Of a DNA stretch of 64,000 nt, positions 53,110 through 61,905 are shown piece by piece. The translations under genes were made by a program, and so were the position numbers. Where the stretch lies: the NCBI GenBank assembly GCA_036562635.1, contig DATCJU010000099.1:1-64000 (forward strand). Reading direction: 5' to 3'. The stretch's first letter is position 1, and each line of letters starts with the position of its first letter. The notes under the pieces were generated by a model, which was given only the letters and a program-made list of their open reading frames with translations, ran no database searches and was not told the origin of the DNA. This DNA is from DATCJU01 sp036562635. GTDB taxonomy: Bacteria > Actinomycetota > Actinomycetes > Mycobacteriales > Pseudonocardiaceae.

Positions 53110-53880
53110 GTGGCAGGGGCGTTCTACGAGTCGCTGGGTGACGGGTTGTTCCGCGCCACCGAACACACCGTCGGCCCATGGTCCCCGGACACCCAACACT
53201 TCGGGCCGCCGTCCGCGCTGATGGCGCGGGCGATGGAGCGGTGCGAGCCCCGGGAGGCCACGACGATCACCAGGGTGACCGTCGAGATCCTCGGGCCGCT
53301 GCCGTGCACCGACCTGGCGGTCTCTGCGCACGTGGAACGCCCTGGGCGGTCGGTGGAACTGCTGGCCGCCGAGATCACCGTGGCGGGCCGCCCGGTGGCG
53401 CGGGCCCGGGCCTGGCGCATGACGGGCGTGGACACCGCTCCGGTGGCGGGCGGCGCCGGCGCCCCGTTGCCCCCTCCGGGCCGGGGGTCGTCACCACCAC
53501 TTCCCGACTGGTGGCACGGCGGCTACCTGGACGCGATGCACTGGGAGTGGGTGCGTGGCGGCGAGCCGGGACGAGCTGCGGTGTGGGTGCGGCAGCGGGT
53601 GGGACTGGTCGCCGGGGAGGAGCCGAGCCCCCTGCAACGGCTGTTGACGGTGGCCGACTCGGCCAGCGGGGTCTCCAGCCGGTTGGACATCCACCGGTGG
53701 TTGTTCGTCAACACCGAGCTGACCGTGCACCTGCATCGCCGACCGGTCGGCGAGTGGATCGGTATGGACGCCGAGACCGTCATCGGTCCGGGTGGGGTGG
53801 GACTGGCGACCAGCGTGCTGCACGACAGCACGGGACCGGTGGGCCGTTCCGCCCAGTCGTTGCTGGTCCGAGGCCGCTGA
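53110..53880 (+). CDS. Acyl-CoA thioesterase-like double-hotdog protein
   Basis: A 256-residue protein of the TesB-like thioesterase group, made of two hotdog domains (about 5-110 and 135-255) joined by a Pro/Gly-rich loop. TVGPWSPDTQHFGPPSALMARAMER near the start and SSRLDIHRWLFVNTELTVHLHRRPVGEWIGMDAET in the second half are typical. It would hydrolyse acyl-CoA thioesters; no specific substrate is suggested. The GTG at 53110 is four bases after the nuclease stop codon, so translation is probably coupled. A strong terminator follows. Confidence 0.8.
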   Translation: MAGAFYESLGDGLFRATEHTVGPWSPDTQHFGPPSALMARAMERCEPREATTITRVTVEILGPLPCTDLAVSAHVERPGRSVELLAAEITVAGRPVARARAWRMTGVDTAPVAGGAGAPLPPPGRGSSPPLPDWWHGGYLDAMHWEWVRGGEPGRAAVWVRQRVGLVAGEEPSPLQRLLTVADSASGVSSRLDIHRWLFVNTELTVHLHRRPVGEWIGMDAETVIGPGGVGLATSVLHDSTGPVGRSAQSLLVRGR

Positions 53881-53906
53881 CCCGGCGGGCTGTGCGGTCA
53901 CGTCCG

Positions 53907-53945
53907 GGTCGTGTGCCCCGCCCTCGGTGCGCGGGGCACACGACC
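53907..53945. terminator. Bidirectional hairpin terminator
   Basis: Perfect 15-base arms (53907-53921, 53931-53945) with a 9-base loop between the convergent thioesterase and hisG genes. Confidence 0.85.
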
Positions 53946-53953
53946 GGAACGGT

Positions 53954-54796
53954 TCAGAGCCGGCAGGACCGGATGTCGGAGGCCAGCACCGCCTTGCAGC
54001 CCAGGGCGGCCAGGCGGTCCATCACCGCGTTGGCCTCCTTGCGCGGCACCATGGCACGTACCGCGACCCAGTCCGGGTCGGCCAGCGGGGCCACCGTGGG
54101 CGACTCCAGCCCCGGGGTGATCTCGACGGCCGCGTCCAGCAGCCGTCGCGGGCAGTCGTAGTCCAGCATCAGGTACTGCTGGGCGAACACCACGCCCTGC
54201 AGTCGTGCGACGAGCTGGGCCTTCTCCGGGGTCTGGGTCGTGCCGGCCCGTTCGATGACCACCGCCTCGGAGTGGCAGATCGGTTCCCCGAACGCGACCA
54301 GCCCGTGCTGGCGGAGGGTACGCCCGGACTCCACCACGTCGGCCACCGCGTCGGCCACCCCGAGCTGCACGGAGATCTCCACGGCGCCGTCGAGCCGGAT
54401 CACGTCCGCGTCCACCCCGTGCCGGGCCAGGTCCCGGCGCACCAGCCGGGGGTAGGAGGTGGCGATGCGCTTGCCGGCCAGGTCACCGACCGACCAGTCA
54501 CGGCCGGCCGGCGCGGCGTACCGGAAGGTCGACTTGCCGAAGCCCAGCTGCAGACACTCCCGCACCGGGGCCCCCGAGTCCTCGGCCAGGTCACGACCGG
54601 TGATTCCCAGGTCCAGTTCCCCGGAGCCGACGTAGGTGGGGATGTCCTTGGGGCGCAGGAAGAAGAACTCGACCTCGTTGACGCTGTCCAGAACGGTCAG
54701 GTCGCGGTCGTGACGCTGCCGGTATCCCGCCTCGGCGAGCATCTCGGAAGCCGGTCCGGCCAGTGTGCCCTTGTTGGGCACCGCAACACGCAGCAT
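53954..54796 (-). CDS. hisG: ATP phosphoribosyltransferase, long form
   Basis: HisG catalyses the first step of histidine synthesis, joining ATP and PRPP. The 280-residue length and C-terminal ACT-like domain (from about 205; APLADPDWVAVRAMVPRKEANAVMDRL) mark the long form that is feedback-inhibited by histidine and needs no HisZ. N-terminal blocks LRVAVPNKGTLAGPASEML and VGSGELDLGITGRDL, and the PRPP loop DVVESGRTL, are present. ATG 54796 has GGAGA upstream. It follows hisE in the same direction. Confidence 0.96.
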   Translation of the reverse strand: MLRVAVPNKGTLAGPASEMLAEAGYRQRHDRDLTVLDSVNEVEFFFLRPKDIPTYVGSGELDLGITGRDLAEDSGAPVRECLQLGFGKSTFRYAAPAGRDWSVGDLAGKRIATSYPRLVRRDLARHGVDADVIRLDGAVEISVQLGVADAVADVVESGRTLRQHGLVAFGEPICHSEAVVIERAGTTQTPEKAQLVARLQGVVFAQQYLMLDYDCPRRLLDAAVEITPGLESPTVAPLADPDWVAVRAMVPRKEANAVMDRLAALGCKAVLASDIRSCRL

Positions 54797-54865
54797 GGTG
54801 TCTCTCCGTGAAAGCGTCGGGTCAGATCGTCGGGAACGGGTTCGTCTGGCGGGATCCGAACGCGA

Positions 54866-55129
54866 TCACAGATGTCGGTAGACGTCCTCGAGGGTGAGCC
54901 CTCGCCCCAGCATCAGCACCTGCACGCGGTAGAGCAGCTGGGAGATCTCCTCGGCGAGCCGCTCGTCGGATTCGTGCTCCGCGGCAAGCCACACCTCGCC
55001 GGCCTCCTCGAGCACCTTCTTGCCCTGGGCGTGCACTCCGGCGTCCAGTGCGGCCACCGTGCCGGAACCGGCCGGCCGGGTGCGGGCGCGCTCGCTGAGT
55101 TCGGCGAACAACTCGTCGAACGTCTTCAC
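54866..55129 (-). CDS. hisE: Phosphoribosyl-ATP pyrophosphatase
   Basis: HisE hydrolyses PR-ATP to PR-AMP, the second histidine step. The 87-residue protein has the MazG-like core: KKVLEEAGEVWLAAEHESDERLAEEISQLLYRVQVLM with the metal-binding EE pairs. GTG 55129 (reads KTFDELFAEL) has GGAGG ten bases upstream and gives the usual length; ATG 55147 is an alternative. It is followed by hisG 69 bases on, a common hisE-hisG pair in actinobacteria. Confidence 0.95.
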   Translation of the reverse strand: MKTFDELFAELSERARTRPAGSGTVAALDAGVHAQGKKVLEEAGEVWLAAEHESDERLAEEISQLLYRVQVLMLGRGLTLEDVYRHL

Positions 55130-55245
55130 GGGTGCCGATCCTCCCATCCCGCGGCTGCTGGCCGGGACCCGCCCCGGTCCCGGCCCCGTGACGAGACGCG
55201 GATCACCAGCACCGACGGGACCCGACCCGGCCCTCATTCACCGCA

Positions 55246-55983
55246 TCAGGTGATGACCGTGTCCTGTCGGGGGGCGCACGGACGCCGTTGACCGCGCAGC
55301 AGATCGGCCAGCTCGGTGACGTCCACTCCGACCAGCGACTCCCGGAAGACCCGACGTTCCCCCGGCTCCACCGCCACCTCGCAGGGCACGACCAACACGG
55401 TGCACCCGGCGGCCACCGCGGCGGCCACACCGGTCGGCGAGTCCTCCACGGCCACGCACGCGGCCGGATCCACACCCAACAGCCGGGCCGCCTTCAGGTA
55501 GGGGTCGGGCAGCGGCTTGTTGCGACCGTCCACCTCGTCACCGCACACGGTGACGTCGAAGAAGTCCCGGCCGATGGTGTCCAGCGCCACCTCGGTCAGG
55601 GCCCGCTCGGTGGAGGTGACCAGTGCCATCGGCACCCCCGCCGCGCGCACGGCACGCAGCGCCTCCCGTGCCCCGGGGCGCCACACCAGTTCCCGCCGGA
55701 ACAGCTCGGCGGTGCGCTCGGTGAGCCACCTCCTGGCGCGCACCAGGTCGGCCGGTTCCGGTTCCCGCCCGAGGGCGGCGAACATCATGCGCAGGGTGCG
55801 CTCCATGTTCGAGCCCACCATCGCCGCCCGGGTGCTCGCCGAGAGCGACCCGCCCAGATGCTCGGCGAGCGCGGTCAGCGAGACGTCCCAGAGCTTCTCC
55901 GAGTCGACCAGCGTGCCGTCCATGTCCCACAGCACGGCAGCCAGCGACCCGTCTCGGCCGTCCGTCCCGGACGGTCGGACCAC
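55246..55983 (-). CDS. HAD family hydrolase (phosphatase, beta-phosphoglucomutase-like)
   Basis: A 245-residue HAD phosphatase. Motif I is WDMDGTLVDS near residue 20 (two catalytic Asp), motif II the Thr in ALVTST, motif III the Lys in RNKPLPDPY, and motif IV VAVEDSPTG. A helical cap after motif I places it in subfamily IA, with phosphoglycolate phosphatase, beta-phosphoglucomutase and similar sugar-phosphate phosphatases. The GTG at 55983 has GGAGGG upstream. It lies between metH and hisE in the same direction; in several actinobacteria a HAD gene sits next to metH, so a link to methyl or folate metabolism is possible but unproven. Confidence 0.88.
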   Translation of the reverse strand: MVRPSGTDGRDGSLAAVLWDMDGTLVDSEKLWDVSLTALAEHLGGSLSASTRAAMVGSNMERTLRMMFAALGREPEPADLVRARRWLTERTAELFRRELVWRPGAREALRAVRAAGVPMALVTSTERALTEVALDTIGRDFFDVTVCGDEVDGRNKPLPDPYLKAARLLGVDPAACVAVEDSPTGVAAAVAAGCTVLVVPCEVAVEPGERRVFRESLVGVDVTELADLLRGQRRPCAPRQDTVIT

Positions 55984-56062
55984 GGTGCCCTCCGTTCCTC
56001 GGTCCGGGCGCGCCGGCAGGGCACCTCGCCGTGGTGGCTGCGGTGTCCGACCGACACGCCGG

Positions 56063-59000
56063 TCAGGTGTTGAAGTACTTGGCCTCGGGATGGTGCGCGA
56101 TGAGTGCGTCGGTCGACTGCTCCGGGTGGAGCTGGAACTCCTCGGACAGGGACACCCCGATCCGTTCCGGACGCAGCAGGTCGACGATCTTCGCGCGGTC
56201 CTCCAGATCCGGACAGGCACCGTACCCGAAGGAGTACCGGGCCCCGCGGTAGCCGAGCCGGAAGTACTCCTCGACCTCGGTGGGGTCCTCCGCGGCGACC
56301 GGCTCGCCGGACGCCCAGCGCAGCTCCTCGCGCACCCGCTTGTGCCAATACTCGGCGAGAGCTTCGGTGAGCTGGACCCCGAGCCCGTGCACCTCCAGGT
56401 AGTCCCGGTAGGCGTCCTTGGCGAACAGCTCCTTGGCGTAGTCGGCGATCGGCTGCCCCATGGTGACCAGGTGGAAGGCCACCACGTCCACCTGACCGCG
56501 TTCGCGGGCCAGCTCGACGGGGAGGAAGAAGTCGGCCAGACACAGGCGCCGGTCGCGCCGCTGCCGGGGGAAGGTGAAGCGGGTCCGCTCGGGCGCGTCG
56601 GGGCGGGGTTCGGCCAGTACCACCAGGGAGTTCCCGTCGGACACGCACGGGAAGTACCCGTAGACCACGGCCGCGTGGGCCAGCACCCCCTCGGTGGTCA
56701 ACCGGTCCAGCCAGTAGCGCAGCCGCGGACGCCCCTCGGTCTCCACCAGTTCCTCGTAGGTCGGGCCGGAGCCGTCACGGGCGCCGCGCAGTCCCCACTG
56801 ACCCATGAAGGTGGCCCGCTCATCCAGCAGCGCCGCGTACTCGGCCACCGGGATGCCCTTGACCACCCGGTCGCCCCAGAACGGTGGGATGGGGATGGGG
56901 ACGTCGACCGCCACGTCCGACCGGGCCGGCAGGTCCTGCTCGGCCTCGGCCGCGGCCCGGCGGGCCTCGGCGATGCGCAGCGACCGCTCCCGGCGGGCCC
57001 GGCGCTCGGCGGCCCTGGCCTCCGCGACCGGGTCGGGTTCGACCGTCGCCCCGCGCTTGCGTGCCATGATCGAGTCCATCAGCCGCAGACCCTCGAAGGC
57101 GTCCCGCGCGTAGCGCACCTCGCCCTGATAGATCTCGGTCAGGTCGTTCTCCACGTAGGAGCGGGTCAGTGCGGCCCCGCCCAGCAGCACCGGCCAGCGG
57201 TGGGCGACTCCCCGGGAGTTCATCTCCTCGAGGTTCTCCTTCATCACCACCGTGGACTTCACCAGCAGGCCGGACATGCCGATGGCGTCGGCGTCGTGCT
57301 CGGCGGCGGCCTCCAGGATGCTGCTGATGGGCTGCTTGATACCGAGGTTGACCACCTCGTAGCCGTTGTTGGACAGGATGATGTCCACCAGGTTCTTGCC
57401 GATGTCGTGCACGTCCCCCTTGACGGTGGCCAGCACGATACGGCCCTTGCCCCGGGAGTCGGTGCGTTCCATGTGCGGTTCCAGGTAGGCCACCGCGGCC
57501 TTCATCACCTCGGCGGACTGCAGGACGAACGGCAGCTGCATCTGCCCGGAGCCGAACAGGTCGCCGACCGTCTTCATCCCGGCCAGCAGGGTGTCGTTGA
57601 TGATCTCCAGGGCGGGCCGTTCCCGGAGTGCGGCGTCCAGGTCGGCCTCCAGCCCGTTGCGCTCACCGTCCACGATCCGGCGTTGCAACCGTTCGAACAG
57701 CGGCAACGCCGCCAGTTCCTCGGCCCGCGAGGCCCGGGACGAGGACACCGTGGCCCCGGCGAACAGCTCCATGAACCGCTCCAGCGGGTCGTACCCCTCC
57801 CGCCGGCGGTCGTACACCAGGTCCAGGGCCACCAGGCGCTGCTCCTCGGGGATCCGCGACATCGGCAGGATCTTGGAGGCGTGCACGATCGCGGTGTCCA
57901 GCCCCGCCCGGACGCACTCGTGCAGGAACACCGAGTTGAGCACCTGCCGGCCCGCGGGGTTGAGACCGAACGAGACGTTCGACACCCCCAGGGTGGTACA
58001 CACGTCCGGGTAACGCCGCTTGAGCTCCCGGATCGCCTCGATGGTCTCCAGGGCGTCCCGCCGCACCTCCTCCTGCCCGGTGGAGATGGGGAAGGTCAGA
58101 CAGTCGACGATGATGTCCGACAGGCGCATCCCCCAGTTGGTGGTGAGGTCCTCGATCAACCGGGTGGCCACCCGCACCTTCCACTCCGCGGTACGAGCCT
58201 GTCCCTCCTCGTCGATGCACAACGCGACCACGGCCGCCCCGTGCTCGGTGACCAGCTCCATGGTCCGGCGGAACCGGGACCCGGGACCGTCCCCGTCCTC
58301 GTAGTTCACCGAGTTGACCACGCAGCGGCCGCCCAGGCGCTCCAGACCGGCCCGCAGCACGTCCGGCTCGGTGGAGTCCAGCATGATCGGCAACGTCGAC
58401 GCGGTGGCCAGCCGACTGGCCAGCTCGGCCATGTCGGCCACACCGTCCCGGCCGACGTAGTCCACGCACAGGTCCAGCATGTGCGCGCCGTCGCGGATCT
58501 GACCGCGGGCGATCTCCACGCAGTCCTCGAAGCGGTCGGCCAGCATGGCCTCCCGGAACGCCTTGGACCCGTTGGCGTTGGTGCGCTCCCCGATCATCAG
58601 GACGCTGGCGTCCTGCCGGAACGGCACCATCTGGTACAGCGAGGACACCCCCGGCTCGGGTCGAGGCCGTCGCGGCGCCGGGCGCAGCTCCCGGACCGCC
58701 TCCACCACCGCGCGCAGATGCTGGGGTGTGGTGCCGCAACAACCGCCGACCAGGCCCACCCCGAACTCGGTGACGAACCCGGCCAGCGCCTCGGCCAGCT
58801 CGTCGGGGGTGAGGGGGTACACCGCCCCTTCCGGGCCCAGCTCGGGCAGGCCGGCGTTGGGCATCACCGACAGCTGCGCCCGGGCGTGCTTGGACAGGTA
58901 GCGCAGGTGCTCGCTCATCTCGGCGGGGCCGGTGGCGCAGTTGAGCCCGATCAGGTCGATGCCCAGCGGCTCCAGGGCGTTCAGCGCGGCACCGATCTCG

Positions 59001-59617
59001 GTGCCCAGCAGCATGGTGCCGGTGGTCTCCACCGTGACCTGCGCGATGATCGGCACCCGCCGTCCCTCGGCCGTCATGGCTCGGTGGGCGGCGATGACGG
59101 CGGCCTTGGCCTGGAGCAGGTCCTGCGCGGTCTCCACGATCACCGCGTCCACCCCGCCGGCCAGCAGACCTCGCACCTGCTCGACGTAGGCGTCCCGCAG
59201 CTCGGCGAACGCCACGTGCCCCAGGGTGGGCAGCTTGGTGCCCGGGCCGACCGAGCCAAGCACAAAACGGGGACGGCCCGGTTCGGCGAACTCGTCGGCC
59301 ACCTGGCGAGCCAGTGCCGCCCCCGCCTCGGACAGCTCGCGGATGCGGTCGGCGATGCCGTACTCGCCCAGGTTGGCCAGATTCGCCCCGAACGTGTTCG
59401 TCTCGACCGCGTCCACCCCGACCTCCAGGTAGGCGCGATGCACCGCCCGCACGACATCCGGTCGGGTGACGTTGAGGATCTCGTTGCAGCCCTCCAGGCC
59501 GCCGAAGTCGTCCAGCATCAGCGGCCAGGACTGCAGCATCGTCCCCATCGCGCCGTCGGCGATGACCGGCCGTTCCCGGAGAGCGTCGAGCAGCGCATGC
59601 GTGGCACGATCGGACAT
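56063..59617 (-). CDS. metH: Cobalamin-dependent methionine synthase
   Basis: MetH moves a methyl group from methyltetrahydrofolate to homocysteine through cobalamin. All four modules are present in 1184 residues: homocysteine domain with zinc Cys in LNCATGP and GGCCGTTP (about 1-315), pterin-binding domain (VLMIGERTNANGSKAF, about 335-600), B12 cap and binding domain with GDVHDIGKN (His737 is the lower cobalt ligand), and the SAM reactivation domain with GYGACPD near the end. ATG 59617 follows TACGCT by six bases, so the transcript should be leaderless and there is no room for a cobalamin riboswitch. Divergent from the PAC2 gene by 125 bases. Confidence 0.97.
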   Translation of the reverse strand: MSDRATHALLDALRERPVIADGAMGTMLQSWPLMLDDFGGLEGCNEILNVTRPDVVRAVHRAYLEVGVDAVETNTFGANLANLGEYGIADRIRELSEAGAALARQVADEFAEPGRPRFVLGSVGPGTKLPTLGHVAFAELRDAYVEQVRGLLAGGVDAVIVETAQDLLQAKAAVIAAHRAMTAEGRRVPIIAQVTVETTGTMLLGTEIGAALNALEPLGIDLIGLNCATGPAEMSEHLRYLSKHARAQLSVMPNAGLPELGPEGAVYPLTPDELAEALAGFVTEFGVGLVGGCCGTTPQHLRAVVEAVRELRPAPRRPRPEPGVSSLYQMVPFRQDASVLMIGERTNANGSKAFREAMLADRFEDCVEIARGQIRDGAHMLDLCVDYVGRDGVADMAELASRLATASTLPIMLDSTEPDVLRAGLERLGGRCVVNSVNYEDGDGPGSRFRRTMELVTEHGAAVVALCIDEEGQARTAEWKVRVATRLIEDLTTNWGMRLSDIIVDCLTFPISTGQEEVRRDALETIEAIRELKRRYPDVCTTLGVSNVSFGLNPAGRQVLNSVFLHECVRAGLDTAIVHASKILPMSRIPEEQRLVALDLVYDRRREGYDPLERFMELFAGATVSSSRASRAEELAALPLFERLQRRIVDGERNGLEADLDAALRERPALEIINDTLLAGMKTVGDLFGSGQMQLPFVLQSAEVMKAAVAYLEPHMERTDSRGKGRIVLATVKGDVHDIGKNLVDIILSNNGYEVVNLGIKQPISSILEAAAEHDADAIGMSGLLVKSTVVMKENLEEMNSRGVAHRWPVLLGGAALTRSYVENDLTEIYQGEVRYARDAFEGLRLMDSIMARKRGATVEPDPVAEARAAERRARRERSLRIAEARRAAAEAEQDLPARSDVAVDVPIPIPPFWGDRVVKGIPVAEYAALLDERATFMGQWGLRGARDGSGPTYEELVETEGRPRLRYWLDRLTTEGVLAHAAVVYGYFPCVSDGNSLVVLAEPRPDAPERTRFTFPRQRRDRRLCLADFFLPVELARERGQVDVVAFHLVTMGQPIADYAKELFAKDAYRDYLEVHGLGVQLTEALAEYWHKRVREELRWASGEPVAAEDPTEVEEYFRLGYRGARYSFGYGACPDLEDRAKIVDLLRPERIGVSLSEEFQLHPEQSTDALIAHHPEAKYFNT

Positions 59618-59742
59618 GGCCCCAGCGTAGGCGTCCGGAACTCGGATCCGAGTGGTGATCACCTGGGGCCGTATCACAGTACGGGAACCCTCGACCGAGG
59701 CCGCACACGACGACTGGGCTCGGCTGGTCGTAGGCTGGCCCG

Positions 59743-60663
59743 GTGACCGATCCCGACCTGCGCCCCCAAGCCGCTGACCGCATGGCTGACGAGCTGCCGA
59801 CTCTCACCAGACCGGTCATGGTGGCGGCGTTCGAGGGTTGGAACGACGCCGGCGACGCTGCCAGCACCGCGGTGGAGCATCTGCAGCTGACCTGGGACGC
59901 CACACCGCTGGCTGAGATCGACCCCGACGACTACTACGACTTCCAAGTCACCCGGCCCACCGTCCGACTGGTGGACGGCATCACCCGTCGGGTGGAATGG
60001 CCGACCACCCGGCTTTCGGTGTGCCGCCCGCCCGGCGCGTCCAACGACCTCGTCCTGGTCCACGGCATCGAACCGAACATGCGCTGGCGTGCCTTCTGCG
60101 GTGAACTGCTGCGCTTCGTGGACCGCCTCGGTATCACCATGGTGGTCACCCTCGGGGCCCTGCTCGCCGACACTCCGCACACCCGCCCGGTTCCGGTGAC
60201 CGGGACCGCCTACGACACGGCGTCCGCCGCCCGGTTCGGGCTGGAACGCTCCCGGTACGAGGGTCCCACCGGGATCGTGGGGGTGTTCCAGGACGCGTGC
60301 GTGCAGGCCGGTGTCCCGGCGATCTCGTTCTGGGCCGCCGTGCCGCACTACGTGTCCAGTCCGCCGTCCCCGAAGGCCACCCTGGCCCTGCTCCACCGGG
60401 TGGAGGAGGTCCTGGATGTGGAGGTGCCCCTGGGCACCCTCCCCGAGCAGGCCGAGGAGTGGGAGCGCACCGTCACCGAGATGACCGAGGAGGACGAGGA
60501 CGTCCGCAACTACGTCCGCGCCCTCGAGGAGCGCGGGGACGCCGAGATCCGGTTGACCGAGACCAGCGGAGACGCCATCGCCGCCGAGTTCGAACGCTAC
60601 CTGCGGCGCCGGGGCCGTGGACCGAGCGACTCCGGCGGTGAGCGCGGACCGGGCAACAGCTGA
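59743..60663 (+). CDS. PAC2 family protein
   Basis: A 306-residue PAC2 (proteasome assembly chaperone 2-like) protein. PAC2 signatures include VMVAAFEGWNDAGDAASTAVEHL near the start and SFWAAVPHYVSSPPSPKATLALL near residue 205. The bacterial function is unknown; the archaeal and eukaryotic relatives assist 20S assembly, and this gene lies about 20 kb from prcA and prcB, so any link is speculative. GTG 59743 follows TAGGCT (59731-59736) by six bases, implying a leaderless message. The MFS gene begins six bases after it. Confidence 0.88.
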   Translation: MTDPDLRPQAADRMADELPTLTRPVMVAAFEGWNDAGDAASTAVEHLQLTWDATPLAEIDPDDYYDFQVTRPTVRLVDGITRRVEWPTTRLSVCRPPGASNDLVLVHGIEPNMRWRAFCGELLRFVDRLGITMVVTLGALLADTPHTRPVPVTGTAYDTASAARFGLERSRYEGPTGIVGVFQDACVQAGVPAISFWAAVPHYVSSPPSPKATLALLHRVEEVLDVEVPLGTLPEQAEEWERTVTEMTEEDEDVRNYVRALEERGDAEIRLTETSGDAIAAEFERYLRRRGRGPSDSGGERGPGNS

Positions 60664-60669
60664 GCGCCG

Positions 60670-61905
60670 ATGACGGGCACCGTCTCGGAGTCCCGTCGGC
60701 GTCTGGCGGTCCTCGGCCTGTACACCGGGGGGTTCCTCGGTCCGCTCGGCGGTGGCGTGGTGTCGTCCATGCTGCCTGAGCTCGGTGACGCGTTCGGCGT
60801 GTCCACCGCTGCCGCGTCGGCGTCGCTGACCACCTACCTGGTGCCGTTCGCCGTGGTCATGTTGCTCTCCGGGACCCTCGGTGAACGGTGGGGCGCCCGG
60901 CGCACGGTGTGGACGGCCTACGTGGTGTACGCGGCGGTGTCGCTGCTGTGCGCATCAGCCGGATCGTGGGCGCTGTTCCTGGCCGGGCGGGCGCTGCAGG
61001 GCGCGGCCAACGCGTTCACCACCCCGCTGCTGTTGGCCGCGTTGGCCGCGGTCACCCCGAGGGAACGACTGGGACGGGCGTTGGGGTGGTTCGCCTCCGC
61101 CCAGGCGGCCGGGCAGACGTTCGCCCCCCTGGTGGGAGGCGCGGCCGCCGAGGTGTCGTGGCGCTGGGCGTTCCTCGGGGTGGCCGTGGTGGCCGGGGTG
61201 CTGGCCGGGCTCGGCCTGCCTCCCGGGGCGGGGCGAGGGACGGAGTCCCACCCCAGCCTGCGCAGCGCCTGGCGGCCTCCCACTCCACGGGCCGGGGTGG
61301 TCGCTCTGGCCGCCTGGGGCTGTCTGGGCGGGTTGTCCTACCTGGTCGCGATCCGGCTCGAGGACGCGTTCGGGCTCACCGCGTCCTCCCGTGGTCTGCT
61401 GCTGACCGGATTCGGGGTCCTCGGCCTGCTCACCGCCCGGACGGCCGGTCAGGCCGTGGACCGGTTCGGGCCTCGGCGGTGTGTGCTGTGCGGAGCGCTG
61501 GTGGGCGCGGCGCTGGTGGTCGCGGTGGGCCTGCTGCCGTGGCTGGCCGCGGTGGCGCTGGCCTGGGCGGCGGCGGGGGTGCCCACGCAGCTGGTCATGG
61601 TGGGGCTCAACGCCCTGGTGCTGTCCGGGGAGGGTGGGAACCGCAGCGGGGCGGTGTCGGTGCTGCAGTCGCTGCGGTTCCTGGGCGGTGCGGGTTCGCC
61701 CCTGGTGTTCACCCCCGTCTACGCCGCCCACCCCGCGGCCGGTTTCCTGCTGCCCGCGACGTTGTTGGCCCTCGTCGCCCCGCTCGTCCCTCGGCCACGA
61801 CGGACGTCGGGGGCGCCACCCGGAGCCGCCCGGCAGAATTCCGGCCCGACCGGACCGGCCGATCCGTGTGACGCCCAGGGCTCGGTGAGCACCCACCGAC
61901 GCTAG
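60670..61905 (+). CDS. MFS transporter
   Basis: A 411-residue major facilitator with twelve predicted membrane helices. The MFS loop motif between helices 2 and 3 is GTLGERWGARRTVW, and GRALQGAANAF with the following PRERLGRALGW fits the proton-antiporter drug-efflux group. The substrate is unknown. It is co-transcribed with the PAC2 gene six bases upstream. Its TAG stop shares the tetranucleotide CTAG with the stop of the convergent ABC transporter gene. Confidence 0.88.
   Translation: MTGTVSESRRRLAVLGLYTGGFLGPLGGGVVSSMLPELGDAFGVSTAAASASLTTYLVPFAVVMLLSGTLGERWGARRTVWTAYVVYAAVSLLCASAGSWALFLAGRALQGAANAFTTPLLLAALAAVTPRERLGRALGWFASAQAAGQTFAPLVGGAAAEVSWRWAFLGVAVVAGVLAGLGLPPGAGRGTESHPSLRSAWRPPTPRAGVVALAAWGCLGGLSYLVAIRLEDAFGLTASSRGLLLTGFGVLGLLTARTAGQAVDRFGPRRCVLCGALVGAALVVAVGLLPWLAAVALAWAAAGVPTQLVMVGLNALVLSGEGGNRSGAVSVLQSLRFLGGAGSPLVFTPVYAAHPAAGFLLPATLLALVAPLVPRPRRTSGAPPGAARQNSGPTGPADPCDAQGSVSTHRR

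Noticed and set aside
59618..59742. Cobalamin riboswitch upstream of metH
   Set aside because: Only 125 bases separate the divergent starts, too short for a B12 element, and metH appears leaderless.
55517..59746. A 1409-codon plus-strand open frame opposite metH
   Set aside because: Antisense shadow of metH, which has all four methionine synthase modules intact.
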